DNA of 62,693 nt from Arenimonas metalli CF5-1 (GTDB lineage: Bacteria; Pseudomonadota; Gammaproteobacteria; Xanthomonadales; Xanthomonadaceae), in NCBI RefSeq assembly GCF_000747155.1, contig NZ_AVCK01000064.1:1-62693 (forward strand), given 5' to 3'. The notes under the pieces were generated by a model, which was not told the DNA's origin, did no database searches, and saw nothing but the letters and a program-made list of their open reading frames with translations. Position 1 is the stretch's first letter, and each line of letters starts with the position of its first letter. Below, piece by piece: positions 47,660 to 57,144 of the stretch. The position numbers and the translations under genes are program-made.

Positions 47660-49129
47660 TCAGGGCGCGCGGCGCTTGCGCTTGGCGTCGTCGGAGCGGA
47701 GTTGCTGGATGCGTTCGAAGTAGCCCGGCTCGATGCCCGTCACGTACTCGCCGCTGAAGCAGGAGCTGTCGAAGGGGCGGTTCGGGAACTTCGGGCCGGC
47801 GACCGCCGCCTCGAGGTCGGCCAGGTCCTGGTAGATCAGCCAGTCGCAGCCGAGCAGCGTCTCGATTTCCTGCTCGGTGCGGCCGTGCGCCACCAGCTCG
47901 TCGGCCGAGGGCATGTCGATGCCGTAGATGTTCGGGTGCCGCACCGGCGGCGCCGCCGAGGCCAGGTAGACCTTCTTGGCGCCGGCGTCGCGCGCCATCT
48001 GCACGATCTGCTGGCTGGTGGTGCCGCGCACGATCGAATCGTCCACCAGCAGCACCACCCGGTCCTTGAACTCCAGCGGGATCGGGTTGAGCTTGCGGCG
48101 CACCGATTTCACGCGCTCGCCCTGCCCCGGCATGATGAAGGTGCGGCCGACGTAGCGGTTCTTGATGAAGCCCTCGCGGTACTTCACGCCCAGCACGTTG
48201 GCGATCTCCAGCGCGGCGTCGCGCGAGGTGTCGGGGATCGGGATCACCGTGTCGATGTCGTGGTCGGGCCGCAGGCGCAGGATCTTCTGGCCGAGGGTGA
48301 CGCCCATGCGCATGCGCGCCTTGTGCACCGAGATATTCTCGATCATCGAGTCCGGGCGCGCGAAGTACACGTACTCGAAGATGCAGGGCGCATGCGGCCG
48401 CGGCGCGGCGCAGACCTCGGCGTGCAGCTCGCCACGGAAGTTGATGACCACGGCTTCGCCCGGCTGCACGTCGCGCTCGCGCACGAAGCCCAGGATGTCC
48501 AGCGCCACCGATTCGGAGGCCACCGCGTACTCGGTGCCGTTCGGGCCGACGCGCTTGCCCAGCACCAGCGGGCGGATGCCGTGCGGGTCGCGGAAGGCCA
48601 CCAGGCCCAGGCCCAGCACCATGCTCACCACCGCGTAGCCGCCGGTGCAGCGGCGGTGCACGCCAGCCACCGCGGCCACCGCGGCCTGCGGCGTCAGCGC
48701 GCCCTGCTGCGCCAGCTCGTGCGCGAACACGTTGAGCAGCACTTCGGAGTCGGACTCGGTGTTGACGTTGCGCTTGTCTTCCTCGAACACCAGCCGGCGC
48801 AGCGCGTCGGTGTTGATCAGGTTGCCGTTGTGGGCCAGCGCGATGCCGTAGGGGGAATTCACGTAGAACGGCTGCGCTTCATCGGAACCCTCCGAGCCGG
48901 CGGTCGGGTAGCGGCAGTGGCCGATGCCGACGCGGCCGGTGAGCAGCGCCATCGCGCGCTCGTCGAACACTTCCTTCACCAGGCCGTTGCCCTTGTGCAG
49001 GTGCACGCGGTTGCCGTCCATGGTGGCGATGCCGGCCGCGTCCTGGCCGCGGTGCTGCAGCACCGTCAGGCCGTCGTACAGGGCGGCCGCCACGTCGGTG
49101 GCGCCGGCGATTCCGATGATGCCGCACAT
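47660..49129 (-). CDS. purF: Amidophosphoribosyltransferase
   Basis: 489 residues. First committed step of purine synthesis: PRPP plus glutamine to phosphoribosylamine. Starts MCGIIGIAG, so Cys2 is exposed as the glutaminase nucleophile after Met removal, with no propeptide. Other glutaminase parts are [23 protein letters not shown] and AHNGNL. The PRPP loop is [14 protein letters not shown] (about 360-373). Last gene of the folC-dedD-cvpA-purF run; only 3 bases separate it from cvpA. Confidence 0.97.
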   Translation of the reverse strand: MCGIIGIAGATDVAAALYDGLTVLQHRGQDAAGIATMDGNRVHLHKGNGLVKEVFDERAMALLTGRVGIGHCRYPTAGSEGSDEAQPFYVNSPYGIALAHNGNLINTDALRRLVFEEDKRNVNTESDSEVLLNVFAHELAQQGALTPQAAVAAVAGVHRRCTGGYAVVSMVLGLGLVAFRDPHGIRPLVLGKRVGPNGTEYAVASESVALDILGFVRERDVQPGEAVVINFRGELHAEVCAAPRPHAPCIFEYVYFARPDSMIENISVHKARMRMGVTLGQKILRLRPDHDIDTVIPIPDTSRDAALEIANVLGVKYREGFIKNRYVGRTFIMPGQGERVKSVRRKLNPIPLEFKDRVVLLVDDSIVRGTTSQQIVQMARDAGAKKVYLASAAPPVRHPNIYGIDMPSADELVAHGRTEQEIETLLGCDWLIYQDLADLEAAVAGPKFPNRPFDSSCFSGEYVTGIEPGYFERIQQLRSDDAKRKRRAP

Positions 49130-49132
49130 GGT

Positions 49133-49699
49133 TCAGTTCTCCGGAACAGGGGGATCGGCCGTTTCATGCGGCACGACCAGGTCGATCACTTCGGGCGTCG
49201 CCGGGGCCGGCGGCGCGAAACGCAGTTCTTCCGCGGCGCTGGCGGGCAGGAAGCCCTGCATCCATTCCGCGCCCAGCTGCACGCCGGGCATCAGCTTCGA
49301 GGACTGCCACCAGGGTTCGGACGGCAGCGAGGTGAAGCCCATCAGCAGCACCGCCACGCAGGCCAGCACCAGGCCGCGCAGCAGGCCGAAGCCCACGCCC
49401 AGCACGCGGTCGGTGGCCGACAGCCCGGTGTTGGCGATGAACTTGCCCAGCGCCCAGGTGACCAGGCCGCCGAGCAGCAGCACGCCCACGAACACGCCGG
49501 CGTAGCCCAGGAACAGGCGGGCCGAAGGTTCCCCGACGCCCGTGAACCACGCCGCCACGTCGGCGCCGAAACCCATCGAGAGCCAGAACGCGGCGACCCA
49601 CACCGTCAGCGACAGCACCTCGACCACGAAGCCACGCCACAGGCCGACGCCCATCGACACCAGCAGCACGGTCAGCAGTGCGTAGTCGGCCCAGTTCAT
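49133..49699 (-). CDS. cvpA: CvpA family membrane protein
   Basis: 188 residues, four or five membrane helices. CvpA features: NWADYALLTVLLVSMGVGLWRGFVVEVLSLTVWVAAFWLS (about 2-41), FLGYAGVFVGVLLLGGLVTWALGKFI and LSATDRVLGVGFGLLRGLVLACVAVLL. Needed for colicin V export and envelope functions in enteric bacteria. Sits between dedD and purF in the conserved order. Short soluble tail. Confidence 0.93.
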   Translation of the reverse strand: MNWADYALLTVLLVSMGVGLWRGFVVEVLSLTVWVAAFWLSMGFGADVAAWFTGVGEPSARLFLGYAGVFVGVLLLGGLVTWALGKFIANTGLSATDRVLGVGFGLLRGLVLACVAVLLMGFTSLPSEPWWQSSKLMPGVQLGAEWMQGFLPASAAEELRFAPPAPATPEVIDLVVPHETADPPVPEN

Positions 49700-49718
49700 C
49701 GGTGGCGCGCGCGCAGGA

Positions 49719-50744
49719 TCACGGGTGCGGCACGACGATCGCGTCGGGCAGGCCGAGCTGGCTGCGCACGGCGTCGCGCAGGCGGTCGGCGGCGGCGCGG
49801 TCGGCCTCGGGGCCCACGCGCACGCGCCAGACGGCGCCGCGGTCGGTGTTCACGCGCTGGTGGAAGGCGACGAAGCCGGCGGCGCGGGCGCGGTCGCGCA
49901 GCGCATTGGCGTCGGCCTCGGAGCTGAGCGCGCCGAGCTGCACGGCGAAACCGACGCTGGGCGCGGTGCTGGCGCGCGCCGGGGCCGGCGCGGGAGTAGA
50001 CGAGGCAGCCGCCGGCGCGGCGTCGAGCGCGACCACGGCGGCGGACCCGCCGGTGACCGACTCCACCCGCAGGCGCGCCGCCTCGGCGGCGGTGCGGTCG
50101 CCGTAGGGACCGACGCGCAGGCGCATCGCCGGCTTGCCGCCGACATCCACCGACTCGCTGGTCAGCGGCAGGCCGCGCGAGCGCAGCTTGTCGGCCAGGC
50201 TGCGGGCGTTGGCGAGGTTGGAGAAGCTGCCCACGTTCACCACGTAGCGGCCGCCGGCGGCGGTGGCAGGCAGCGCGGGTTCGACCGGCGCGGGCGCGGC
50301 GACCGGCGCGGGTTCGGGCGTCGGCGTCGCGGCCGCGGGGGCCGGTGCGGTGGCTACCGGCGCCGGCGCGGGCGCCGGCTCGGGCAGGCCGGTGGCGGCA
50401 TCGACCGCCAGCGCGGGCGCGTCCTCGGGCTCGGGTTCGACGTCGGTGCGCGCGGGCGGCAGGCCGGTCTGGTCGACCGTGGCCACCGCGTTCGGGTCGT
50501 CGCTGGCCGCCGGGCGGGGATCCATGCCGAGCACGCCGCCCTCCGGGGCCTCGGGCGCCGGCAGGGTCAGCGGCACTTCGCGGGTCTCGAAGGCCTGGTC
50601 GGGCGCGCCCGGCATTTCCAGCGGCACGCGCGCGGCGTCGGGTTCGGTGGTGTCGGGGCCCTTGAGCAGCATGGGCAGGAAGATCATCGCCAGCGCCACC
50701 AGCACGGCGGCGCCGATCAGGCGCTGTTTCAGGGCTGAATCCAT
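49719..50744 (-). CDS. SPOR-domain cell division protein (DedD-like), two SPOR domains
   Basis: 341 residues. A single N-terminal membrane helix (RLIGAAVLVALAMIFLPMLL, about 8-27), a long Pro/Ala/Glu-rich periplasmic linker, then two SPOR repeats: GRYVVNVGSFSNLANARSLADKLRSRG (about 166) and VGFAVQLGALSSEADANALRDRARAAG (about 262). SPOR domains bind denuded septal glycan strands. E. coli DedD has one; two is less common. It sits where dedD does, between folC and cvpA. Confidence 0.9.
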   Translation of the reverse strand: MDSALKQRLIGAAVLVALAMIFLPMLLKGPDTTEPDAARVPLEMPGAPDQAFETREVPLTLPAPEAPEGGVLGMDPRPAASDDPNAVATVDQTGLPPARTDVEPEPEDAPALAVDAATGLPEPAPAPAPVATAPAPAAATPTPEPAPVAAPAPVEPALPATAAGGRYVVNVGSFSNLANARSLADKLRSRGLPLTSESVDVGGKPAMRLRVGPYGDRTAAEAARLRVESVTGGSAAVVALDAAPAAASSTPAPAPARASTAPSVGFAVQLGALSSEADANALRDRARAAGFVAFHQRVNTDRGAVWRVRVGPEADRAAADRLRDAVRSQLGLPDAIVVPHP

Positions 50745-50804
50745 CGGGGCGCGGTCCGGCCGGGGAGTGGCGCGAATTATAGCCGGGTTGCCGCCCGCTC
50801 CGGC

Positions 50805-52055
50805 TCAGCGCGCGGCCAGGGCTTCAGCGACGGTGTGGAATGAACCGAACACCAGCACGCGCCCGTCCGGCCCGCAGGCCGCGGCGGCGGCGGCCAGCGC
50901 GGCGCCCTGGCTTTCGTGCGGCTGGACGGCGGCGTCCGGCAGGGCCTCCGCGACGCGCCTTGCCAGTTCAGCCACCGGCAGGCCGCGCGGACCGGCGTCG
51001 GTGATGGGCCCCAGGTGCCAGGCCTGCACGTGCGGCGCCACCGGCCCGACGATGCCGGCGATGTCCTTGTCGCCCAGCGCGCTGAACACCGCGACCGTGG
51101 GGCGCGGGTTGGCCGCCAGCCACTCGGCCAGCTGGCGCGCGCCCTGCGGGTTGTGGGCGACGTCCAGCACGCGCTCGGGCGGGCCGGGCTGGCGCTGCAG
51201 GCGGCCAGGCACGCGCGCGTCGCGCACGCCCTCCCGCAGCGCCTCGTCGGACACCGGCAGGTCCAGCGCCCGCAGCGCCGCGATCGCCGCCGCGGCGTTG
51301 CCGCGCTGGGCGGGCGCTTCCAGGCCGGGATTCGGCAGCACGATCTCGTAGCCGGGCTCGCGCCAGCGCCAGCCCTCGGCGCCCAGGTCATCAATGAGGT
51401 AGTCCGAGTGCCCGCGGATTGCGAAGGCGCCGATCGCGTAGGCACGGCGCAGCACGGAGGACGGCGGATCCTTCTCGGCCAGCACCGCGGGCTTGCCCGC
51501 GCGCAGGATGCCGGCTTTCTCGGCGCCGATGGCCTCGCGGTCCGGGCCGAGGTAGTCCTGGTGGTCCAGGTCGACGGTGGTGATGATCGCGACGTCGCCA
51601 TCGATGATGTTCACCGCGTCCAGGCGCCCGCCGAGCCCGACCTCGAGGATCGCCAGGTCCAGCCCGGCCTCGGCGAACAGCAGCAGCGCCGCCAGCGTGC
51701 CGAATTCGAAATAGGTCAGCGCGATCGCGCCGCGCGCCGCCTCGATGCGCTCGAAGGCATCGACCAGGGCCGCGTCATCGGCGTCGCGGCCGTCGATGCG
51801 GATGCGCTCGTTGTAGCGCAGCAGGTGCGGCGAGGTGAACGCGCCCACCCGCAGCCCCGCGGCCCGCGCCATCGCCTCGAGGAAGGCCACGGTGGAGCCC
51901 TTGCCATTGGTGCCGCCGACCACCGCGACCTGGCGCCCGGGCCGGCCCGGCGCCAGCCGCCGGTAGACCTCGCCCACGCGCTCCAGGCCCAGGGCCACGT
52001 CGCGGGGATGGACCTGCTGCTGGTACGCCAGCCACTGCTCGAGGGTTCGCTTCAT
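50805..52055 (-). CDS. folC: Bifunctional folylpolyglutamate/dihydrofolate synthase
   Basis: 416 residues, Mur-ligase fold adding glutamate to folates and joining dihydropteroate with glutamate. ATP loop VVGGTNGKGSTVAFLE (about 43-58), HLLRYNERI, LEVGLGGRLDAVNI, HQDYLG, and DVAHNPQGARQLAEWL in the C-terminal domain. The ATG at 52055 was taken over GTG at 52061 since it gives MKRTLEQWL. First gene of the purF run; dedD starts 60 bases after it. An accD or trpA gene does not precede it in this window. Confidence 0.95.
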   Translation of the reverse strand: MKRTLEQWLAYQQQVHPRDVALGLERVGEVYRRLAPGRPGRQVAVVGGTNGKGSTVAFLEAMARAAGLRVGAFTSPHLLRYNERIRIDGRDADDAALVDAFERIEAARGAIALTYFEFGTLAALLLFAEAGLDLAILEVGLGGRLDAVNIIDGDVAIITTVDLDHQDYLGPDREAIGAEKAGILRAGKPAVLAEKDPPSSVLRRAYAIGAFAIRGHSDYLIDDLGAEGWRWREPGYEIVLPNPGLEAPAQRGNAAAAIAALRALDLPVSDEALREGVRDARVPGRLQRQPGPPERVLDVAHNPQGARQLAEWLAANPRPTVAVFSALGDKDIAGIVGPVAPHVQAWHLGPITDAGPRGLPVAELARRVAEALPDAAVQPHESQGAALAAAAAACGPDGRVLVFGSFHTVAEALAAR

Positions 52056-52134
52056 GGCCACATTATCCGCCGCGCGCGGGCCGCCGGCGCATCCCAGCGG
52101 TTAGACTGGACGCCTTCCCGCACCGAGCCCGCCC

Positions 52135-52308
52135 ATGGCCAAGCCCAATTATTCGTTCGAAAAGCGCCAGCGCGAGCTCGCCAAGGCCAAGAAAAAGGCC
52201 GAAAAGGAAGCCGAGAAGGCCGCCCGCAAGCGCGCCGGCCAGCCGGCCGACGCGCAGGACGACGCCGATGCGGACGAAGGCAACGAGACCACCCCGTCCG
52301 CCGACTGA
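52135..52308 (+). CDS. Small basic/charged protein MAKPNYSFEKR family
   Basis: 57 residues: MAKPNYSFEKRQRELAKAKK, then a run of alternating Lys, Glu and Ala to about residue 33, then a Gln/Asp/Glu-rich C-terminus. Coiled or disordered by composition. Small proteins with the same MAKPNYSFxKRQxEL start are conserved in gammaproteobacteria and have no assigned function. A TAGACT about 28 bases before the ATG could be its -10. It is convergent with the phosphatase gene, 15 bp away, and divergent from folC. Confidence 0.8.
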   Translation: MAKPNYSFEKRQRELAKAKKKAEKEAEKAARKRAGQPADAQDDADADEGNETTPSAD

Positions 52309-52323
52309 CCCCGAGGCCGGGCG

Positions 52324-52974
52324 CTAGAGCGCCCGGTGCACCGCTTCGCCGAACAAGCCGGTGTGGTGGTTGCAGTCGTTGAGGCGCACCACGTCCAGCG
52401 ACAGCGCGGACTCCCCCTCGAGCAGGTTCAGCGTGGTCGGCGCCTGCCGGAAGCTCCACATCCGCGACAGCGGCAGGCCGAGGATGCGGCACAGGATCAC
52501 GCGGTTCACCGCGTCGTGGGCGACCACCAGCAGCGTGTCGTCGGCGCCCAGGCCTTCGCAGGCGCGCTGGAAGGCGGGCCAGGCACGGTCGAGCACTTCG
52601 ACGATCGACTCGCCGCCCGGGCCCGGCATCTGCACGGTCTCCGGTGCGTCGCGCCAGGCCTTCAGGCGCACCGGGTCCTTCGCGCGGATCTCGGCGGCCA
52701 GCAGGCCCTCCCACTCCCCGTGGCCGATTTCCTGCAGACCGGGATCGAACGCCAGCGACGCCGCGCGCGCCTCGCCGAGTGCGAGCTCGGCGGTGCGGCG
52801 CGCGCGCGACAGCGGTGACGCCACCGCGCGGGTGATGTCCACCCCGGCCAGGCGCTGGCCAAGCTTGCGGGCCTGCTCTTCGCCGACCGGCGAGAGGGCG
52901 ATGTCGCGCTGGCCCTGGTAGCGGCCTTCGGCATTCCACGGCGTTTCCCCGTGGCGGGCGAGCAGGACCTTCAT
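52324..52974 (-). CDS. Histidine phosphatase family protein (phosphoglycerate mutase-like)
   Basis: 216 residues. RHG catalytic motif LLARHGETPWNAEGRYQGQRDIALS (4-28), a second Arg in ASPLSRARRT (about 52-61), the Glu of QEIGHGEWEGL (about 81-91) and the catalytic His in VVAHDAVNRVIL (about 149-160, position after VAH). Close to GpmB/CobC-type phosphatases. It shares one base with the serA stop (TGATG), so it is coupled with serA; a phosphoserine-related function is tempting but unproved. Confidence 0.88.
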   Translation of the reverse strand: MKVLLARHGETPWNAEGRYQGQRDIALSPVGEEQARKLGQRLAGVDITRAVASPLSRARRTAELALGEARAASLAFDPGLQEIGHGEWEGLLAAEIRAKDPVRLKAWRDAPETVQMPGPGGESIVEVLDRAWPAFQRACEGLGADDTLLVVAHDAVNRVILCRILGLPLSRMWSFRQAPTTLNLLEGESALSLDVVRLNDCNHHTGLFGEAVHRAL

Positions 52975-54536
52975 CAGACCTGCTCCATCGCCAGGATGCC
53001 CGGGATGCCGCGCAGCGAGGCCAGCTGCGGCGCCGGCACTTCGCGGTCCACCGTGATCGCGGCGATGGCGCCGCCGTCGCCGGTGGCGCCGAGCGAGAAG
53101 TTCACGATGTTCACGCCGGCCGCGCCCAGGTGCGAGCCGACCAGGCCGATCACGCCGGGCTTGTCCTCGTTGCGCATCAGCAGGATGTGCGCCAGCGGGT
53201 CGAAGTCGAGCTCGACGCCGTCCAGCCGCACCACGCGCGGGCCGCGGTGCAGCGTGGCCTCGATCTCGCGCACGGTGCCGCCGCCCTCGACGCGGATGCG
53301 CAGCAGGCGGTCGAAGCCGTCGCCGTCGCCGCCCAAGGTTTCCGCCACTTCGAGGCCGCGCGCGGCGGCCTCGTGCAGCGCGTTCACCGGCGTCACGCGG
53401 CCCGAGGCCGGGCCCAGCAGCGCGGCCACCAGCAGGCGCGTCAGCGGCCGGGTGTCCAGGCCTTCGGTGCGGCCGGCGTAGGTGACCTGCAGGCGCGTCG
53501 GCGCCGGCACCAGCCGCGCGGCCAGCTTGCCCAGCGCGGTCATCAGCGGCATCCACGGGCCGACTTCGCGCGCGGTTTCCGGCGTCAGCGGCGGCAGGTT
53601 GACGCAGCCGGCCACGGCGCCGGTGGCGACGAAATCAATGATCTGGCGCGCGAGGATGGTGCTCACCGCCTGCTGCGCCTCGCCGGTGCTCGCGCCGAGG
53701 TGCGGGGTCAGGATGAGCTTGGGATTGCCGCGCAGCGGCGAGTCCTTGGGCAGCGGCTCGGTCACGAAGGTGTCGAGCGCGGCGCCCGCGAGGTGGCCTT
53801 CCTCGAGCAGGCGCAGCAGCGCGTCCTCGTCCACCAGGCCGCCGCGGGCGGCGTTGATGAGGAAGGCGCCGGGCTTCATGCCGCGCAGGCGGGTTTCGTC
53901 GAGCAGGTTGGTGGTGTCCTTGGTACGCGGGATGTGCAGCGTGACCACGTCCGCCCAGGCCAGCAGGTCCGGCAGCGACATCAGCGGCACGCTGCCCTTG
54001 CCCGCGGCCGAGGCCGGCAGGAAGGGATCGTGCGCGGCCACTTCCATGCCGATGCCCTGCGCCTTGCGGGCCACGGTGGCGCCGATGCGGCCCAGGCCGA
54101 TCACGCCCAGCTTCTTTCCTTCCAGCTCGAAGCCGGTGAGGCCGGCCTTGGGCCACTCGCCCGCCTTCATGCCGGCATCGGCGCGCGGCACGTGCCGGGC
54201 CAGCGCGAACAGCAGCGACAGCGCGTGCTCGGCGGCGGCGAGGGTGTTGCCGTCGGGCGCATTCATCACGGCGATGCCGCGGGCGGTGGCCGCGTCCACG
54301 TCGATGGTGTCCACGCCGGCGCCGGCACGTCCGATCACCCGCAGCTTGCCGGCGCTGGCCAGCGCCTCGGCCGGGACCTGGGTGGCCGAGCGCACCAGCA
54401 CGGCGTCGAACCCCTCGAGCTTGCCGGCGAGGACCTTGGGGTCCTTGATCGGATCGGAAACCTCGACCGTCCAGCCCGCCTGCTTGAACAGGGCCAGACC
54501 GTCTTCATGGATGCCATCACAGGCCAGAACGCGCAT
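52974..54536 (-). CDS. serA: D-3-phosphoglycerate dehydrogenase, long form
   Basis: 520 residues. Oxidises 3-phosphoglycerate to start serine synthesis. NAD domain with GVIGLGRIGATVARKA (about 145-160), RAGAGVD, catalytic Arg in NAARGGLVDE (about 230) and His in PHLGAST (about 281). A middle ASB domain (about 320-440) and a C-terminal ACT domain (LLMRNEDKPGVIGLVG, about 445-460) mark the long class. Start: an ATG at 54542 is jammed against AGGAG, while the ATG at 54536 has AGGAG at a normal 6-base gap, so 54536 is preferred. Overlaps the phosphatase gene. Confidence 0.95.
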   Translation of the reverse strand: MRVLACDGIHEDGLALFKQAGWTVEVSDPIKDPKVLAGKLEGFDAVLVRSATQVPAEALASAGKLRVIGRAGAGVDTIDVDAATARGIAVMNAPDGNTLAAAEHALSLLFALARHVPRADAGMKAGEWPKAGLTGFELEGKKLGVIGLGRIGATVARKAQGIGMEVAAHDPFLPASAAGKGSVPLMSLPDLLAWADVVTLHIPRTKDTTNLLDETRLRGMKPGAFLINAARGGLVDEDALLRLLEEGHLAGAALDTFVTEPLPKDSPLRGNPKLILTPHLGASTGEAQQAVSTILARQIIDFVATGAVAGCVNLPPLTPETAREVGPWMPLMTALGKLAARLVPAPTRLQVTYAGRTEGLDTRPLTRLLVAALLGPASGRVTPVNALHEAAARGLEVAETLGGDGDGFDRLLRIRVEGGGTVREIEATLHRGPRVVRLDGVELDFDPLAHILLMRNEDKPGVIGLVGSHLGAAGVNIVNFSLGATGDGGAIAAITVDREVPAPQLASLRGIPGILAMEQV

Positions 54537-54968
54537 TGCCATCTCCTCGGATCAACAGCGGTGGGAGCCCGCCGCCCCGCCCCGTTGCCGGGACGCGGCG
54601 ACGCGCCCGGATTCAGGCCACGGACACGCCGGCGACCGCGGGAGCGGCCGGGGGGATACGCAGGAATTCCACCGTCTGCCGGCGCACGGACGTGCGGGCA
54701 AGGAGCATCGACGCCCGGGGGCGATCGGATGGCGCGATTGCGCTGTGACCTTCAGAAAGCCGATGCGGAACGACGCCACCGGCGTGACTGCGGGTCTGGA
54801 GACGGGGCTTCATGAGCATGGGAGTCCAGGACCAACGACCCCAAGGTACGCAATCGCGCCCGGGCTGGCAATCGCCCCGGCCGGGCCCGGCCATGACCTC
54901 TGGCCTACACCATGCTCACCCCGGATGCCCTAGGCTTCGGCGTCCGTTGCCCAAACCCCGGGGATTCC
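54537..54968. other. Gap between serA and the first M13 gene
   Basis: About 430 bases with divergent promoters at each end. An open frame of 93 codons on the minus strand (54613-54894) has a GC-rich random look and no family resemblance, so I left it out. No hairpin terminator or repeat is obvious here. Confidence 0.5.
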
Positions 54969-57071
54969 ATGAACCTGCGCCAGATCAAGCCACTCGCCCT
55001 CGCCTTCTCCATCACCGTCGCCCTGGCCGCCTGCCAGAAGGCCGAAACGCCGGCCGCCGAGCCGGTCGCCGAGGCCCCGAAGCTCACCGTCGACCTCTCG
55101 CAGGTCGCCCAGCAGCCGATCGCGCTGAAGGCCGACGACATCAGCCCCGAGATCCTGGCCTGCCAGGACTTCAACGGCCACGTGAACGCCAAGTGGCTCG
55201 CCGCCAACCCGGTGCCGGCCGACCGCACGACCTGGGGCGCCTTCCCGGCGCTGGGCGAGCGCTCGCTGCAGGTGCAGCACGAAATCGCCAAGGCCGCGGC
55301 CGCCGGTGATTTCCCGGAAGGCAGCATGGAGCGCAAGGTCGGCGACTTCTTCAAGGCCGGCATGGACGAGGCCGCGATCGAAGCGGCCGGCATCACGCCG
55401 ATCCAGCCCGAGCTCGACCGCATCGCCGCCATCGCCAGCAACGCCGACATCCCGGCCTACCTCGGTGAAGCCTATGCCGAAGGCAACGGCATGCTGTTCG
55501 GCTTCTACGCCATGGCCGACTACAACGACTCCAACACCAACATCGCCTACGCCACCCAGGGCGGCCTGTCGCTGCCCGAGAAGGCCTACTACCTCGAGGA
55601 CCGCGAGGACTACAAGGCCGCCCGCGCCGCCTTCCTGGTCCACGTCGAGAAGCTGATGACGCTGGCCGGCGCCGACGCCGAGACCGCCAAGGCCCAGGCC
55701 CAGCAGGTGCTCGACTTCGAGACCCGCATCGCCAAGTCCTCGCTCGGCCGCGTCGAGCTGCGCGACCCGGCCACCCGTTACAACCCGGTGAGCCTGGCCG
55801 ACGCCAACGCCAGCACGCCGAACTTCGACTGGACCGCGTTCTTCGCCGCGCTCGACGTCGACGCCCCGGCCAGCTTCTCGCTGGCGATGCCGGGCTTCTT
55901 CAAGGAATTCGACGCGATGCTGGCCGACGTGCCGGTGGAGCAGTGGAAGACCTGGCTGCAGTTCCGCGCCATCGACAGCGCCGCGCCCTACCTGAGCAGC
56001 GCCTTCGAGCAGGCCAACTTCGAGTTCTACCGCAAGACGCTCTCCGGCCAGCAGGAGATGCAGCCGCGCTGGAAGCGCGTGCTCGGCGCGCTCAACGGCA
56101 GCATGGGCGAAGGCTTCGGCCAGCTCTACGTCGCCCAGGCCTTCCCGCCGGAGTCCAAGGCCAAGATGGAGGCCCTGGTGCAGAACCTGATGGCCACGCT
56201 CAAGGTCCGCCTCGAGAACCTCGAGTGGATGAGCGAGGAGACCAAGGTCAAGGCGATCGAGAAGTGGTCCACCTTCACCCCGAAGGTCGGCTACCCGGAC
56301 AAGTGGCGTGACTGGAGCGGCCTGGAAGTGGGCGGCGACAGCTACGCGCAGAACCTGATGCGCGCCGCGGCCTTCAACTACCGCTACAACCTCGACAAGA
56401 TCGGCAAGCCGGTCGACCGCAGCGAGTGGGGCATGAGCCCGCAGACGGTGAACGCGTACTACCGCTCCACCGCCAACGAGATCGTGTTCCCGGCCGCGAT
56501 CCTGCAGCCGCCGTTCTTCGACGTGAACGCCGACGACGCGCTCAACTACGGCGGCATCGGCGCGGTGATCGGCCACGAGATGCTGCACGGCTTCGACGAC
56601 CAGGGCAGCAAGTTCGACGCGGCCGGCAACATGGCCAACTGGTGGACCGACGCCGACCGCGCCAACTTCAACGCGCGCACCGACAAGCTGGCCGAGCAGT
56701 ACAGCGGCTACGAGGCGCTGCCGGGCATGAACGTCAACGGTCGCCTGGGCCTGGGCGAGAACATCGCCGACCTCGGCGGCGTCACGGTCGCCTACGACGC
56801 GCTCAAGCGCGCCCAGGGCGAAGGCTTCAGCGATCCGATGGTCGACGGCTTCAGCCAGGACCAGCGCTTCTTCATGAACTGGGCCACGGTCTGGCGCATC
56901 GCTTTCACCGAGGCGCAGCTCAAGCAGCAGCTGACGGTCGGCCCGCACTCGCCGGGCATGTTCCGTGCGGTCGGCGCACCCTCCAACCTGCCGGCCTTCG
57001 CCGAAGCCTTCGGCTGCAAGGAAGGCGACAAGATGGTCCGCTCGGGCGAAGACCGCGTCGTCATCTGGTAA
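54969..57071 (+). CDS. M13-family zinc metallopeptidase, lipoprotein (first copy)
   Basis: 700 residues. Lipobox in VALAAC (Cys near 22) after a short signal peptide, so it is anchored in the periplasmic face or outer membrane. M13 (neprilysin/PepO) N-terminal lid domain and C-terminal catalytic domain: VNAYYRSTANEIVFPAAILQPPFF (about 495-520), HEMLH (536-540), ENIADLGG (597 on, Glu third ligand), and FFMNWATVWR. Zinc ligands complete. Ends EDRVVIW as usual. ATG at 54969 matches the paralogue start. The second copy is 687 bases downstream. Confidence 0.95.
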   Translation: MNLRQIKPLALAFSITVALAACQKAETPAAEPVAEAPKLTVDLSQVAQQPIALKADDISPEILACQDFNGHVNAKWLAANPVPADRTTWGAFPALGERSLQVQHEIAKAAAAGDFPEGSMERKVGDFFKAGMDEAAIEAAGITPIQPELDRIAAIASNADIPAYLGEAYAEGNGMLFGFYAMADYNDSNTNIAYATQGGLSLPEKAYYLEDREDYKAARAAFLVHVEKLMTLAGADAETAKAQAQQVLDFETRIAKSSLGRVELRDPATRYNPVSLADANASTPNFDWTAFFAALDVDAPASFSLAMPGFFKEFDAMLADVPVEQWKTWLQFRAIDSAAPYLSSAFEQANFEFYRKTLSGQQEMQPRWKRVLGALNGSMGEGFGQLYVAQAFPPESKAKMEALVQNLMATLKVRLENLEWMSEETKVKAIEKWSTFTPKVGYPDKWRDWSGLEVGGDSYAQNLMRAAAFNYRYNLDKIGKPVDRSEWGMSPQTVNAYYRSTANEIVFPAAILQPPFFDVNADDALNYGGIGAVIGHEMLHGFDDQGSKFDAAGNMANWWTDADRANFNARTDKLAEQYSGYEALPGMNVNGRLGLGENIADLGGVTVAYDALKRAQGEGFSDPMVDGFSQDQRFFMNWATVWRIAFTEAQLKQQLTVGPHSPGMFRAVGAPSNLPAFAEAFGCKEGDKMVRSGEDRVVIW

Positions 57072-57095
57072 CCCCCTGCACCATCGCGTGACCCT

Positions 57096-57124
57096 GAAAA
57101 GCCCGGCCCCGCGCCGGGCTTTTC
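57096..57124 (+). terminator. Terminator of the first M13 gene
   Basis: GAAAAGCCCGGC (57096-57107) pairs with GCCGGGCTTTTC (57113-57124), loop CCCGC. A classic A-stem-T hairpin that can work in both directions. The same 29 bases occur after the second M13 gene at 59878-59906. Confidence 0.85.
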
Positions 57125-57144
57125 GTTTCCCGCCCTGCCGCCGG

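Noticed and set aside
54613-54894. 93-codon minus-strand frame upstream of serA
   Set aside because: No Shine-Dalgarno, signature or plausible composition; treated as chance.
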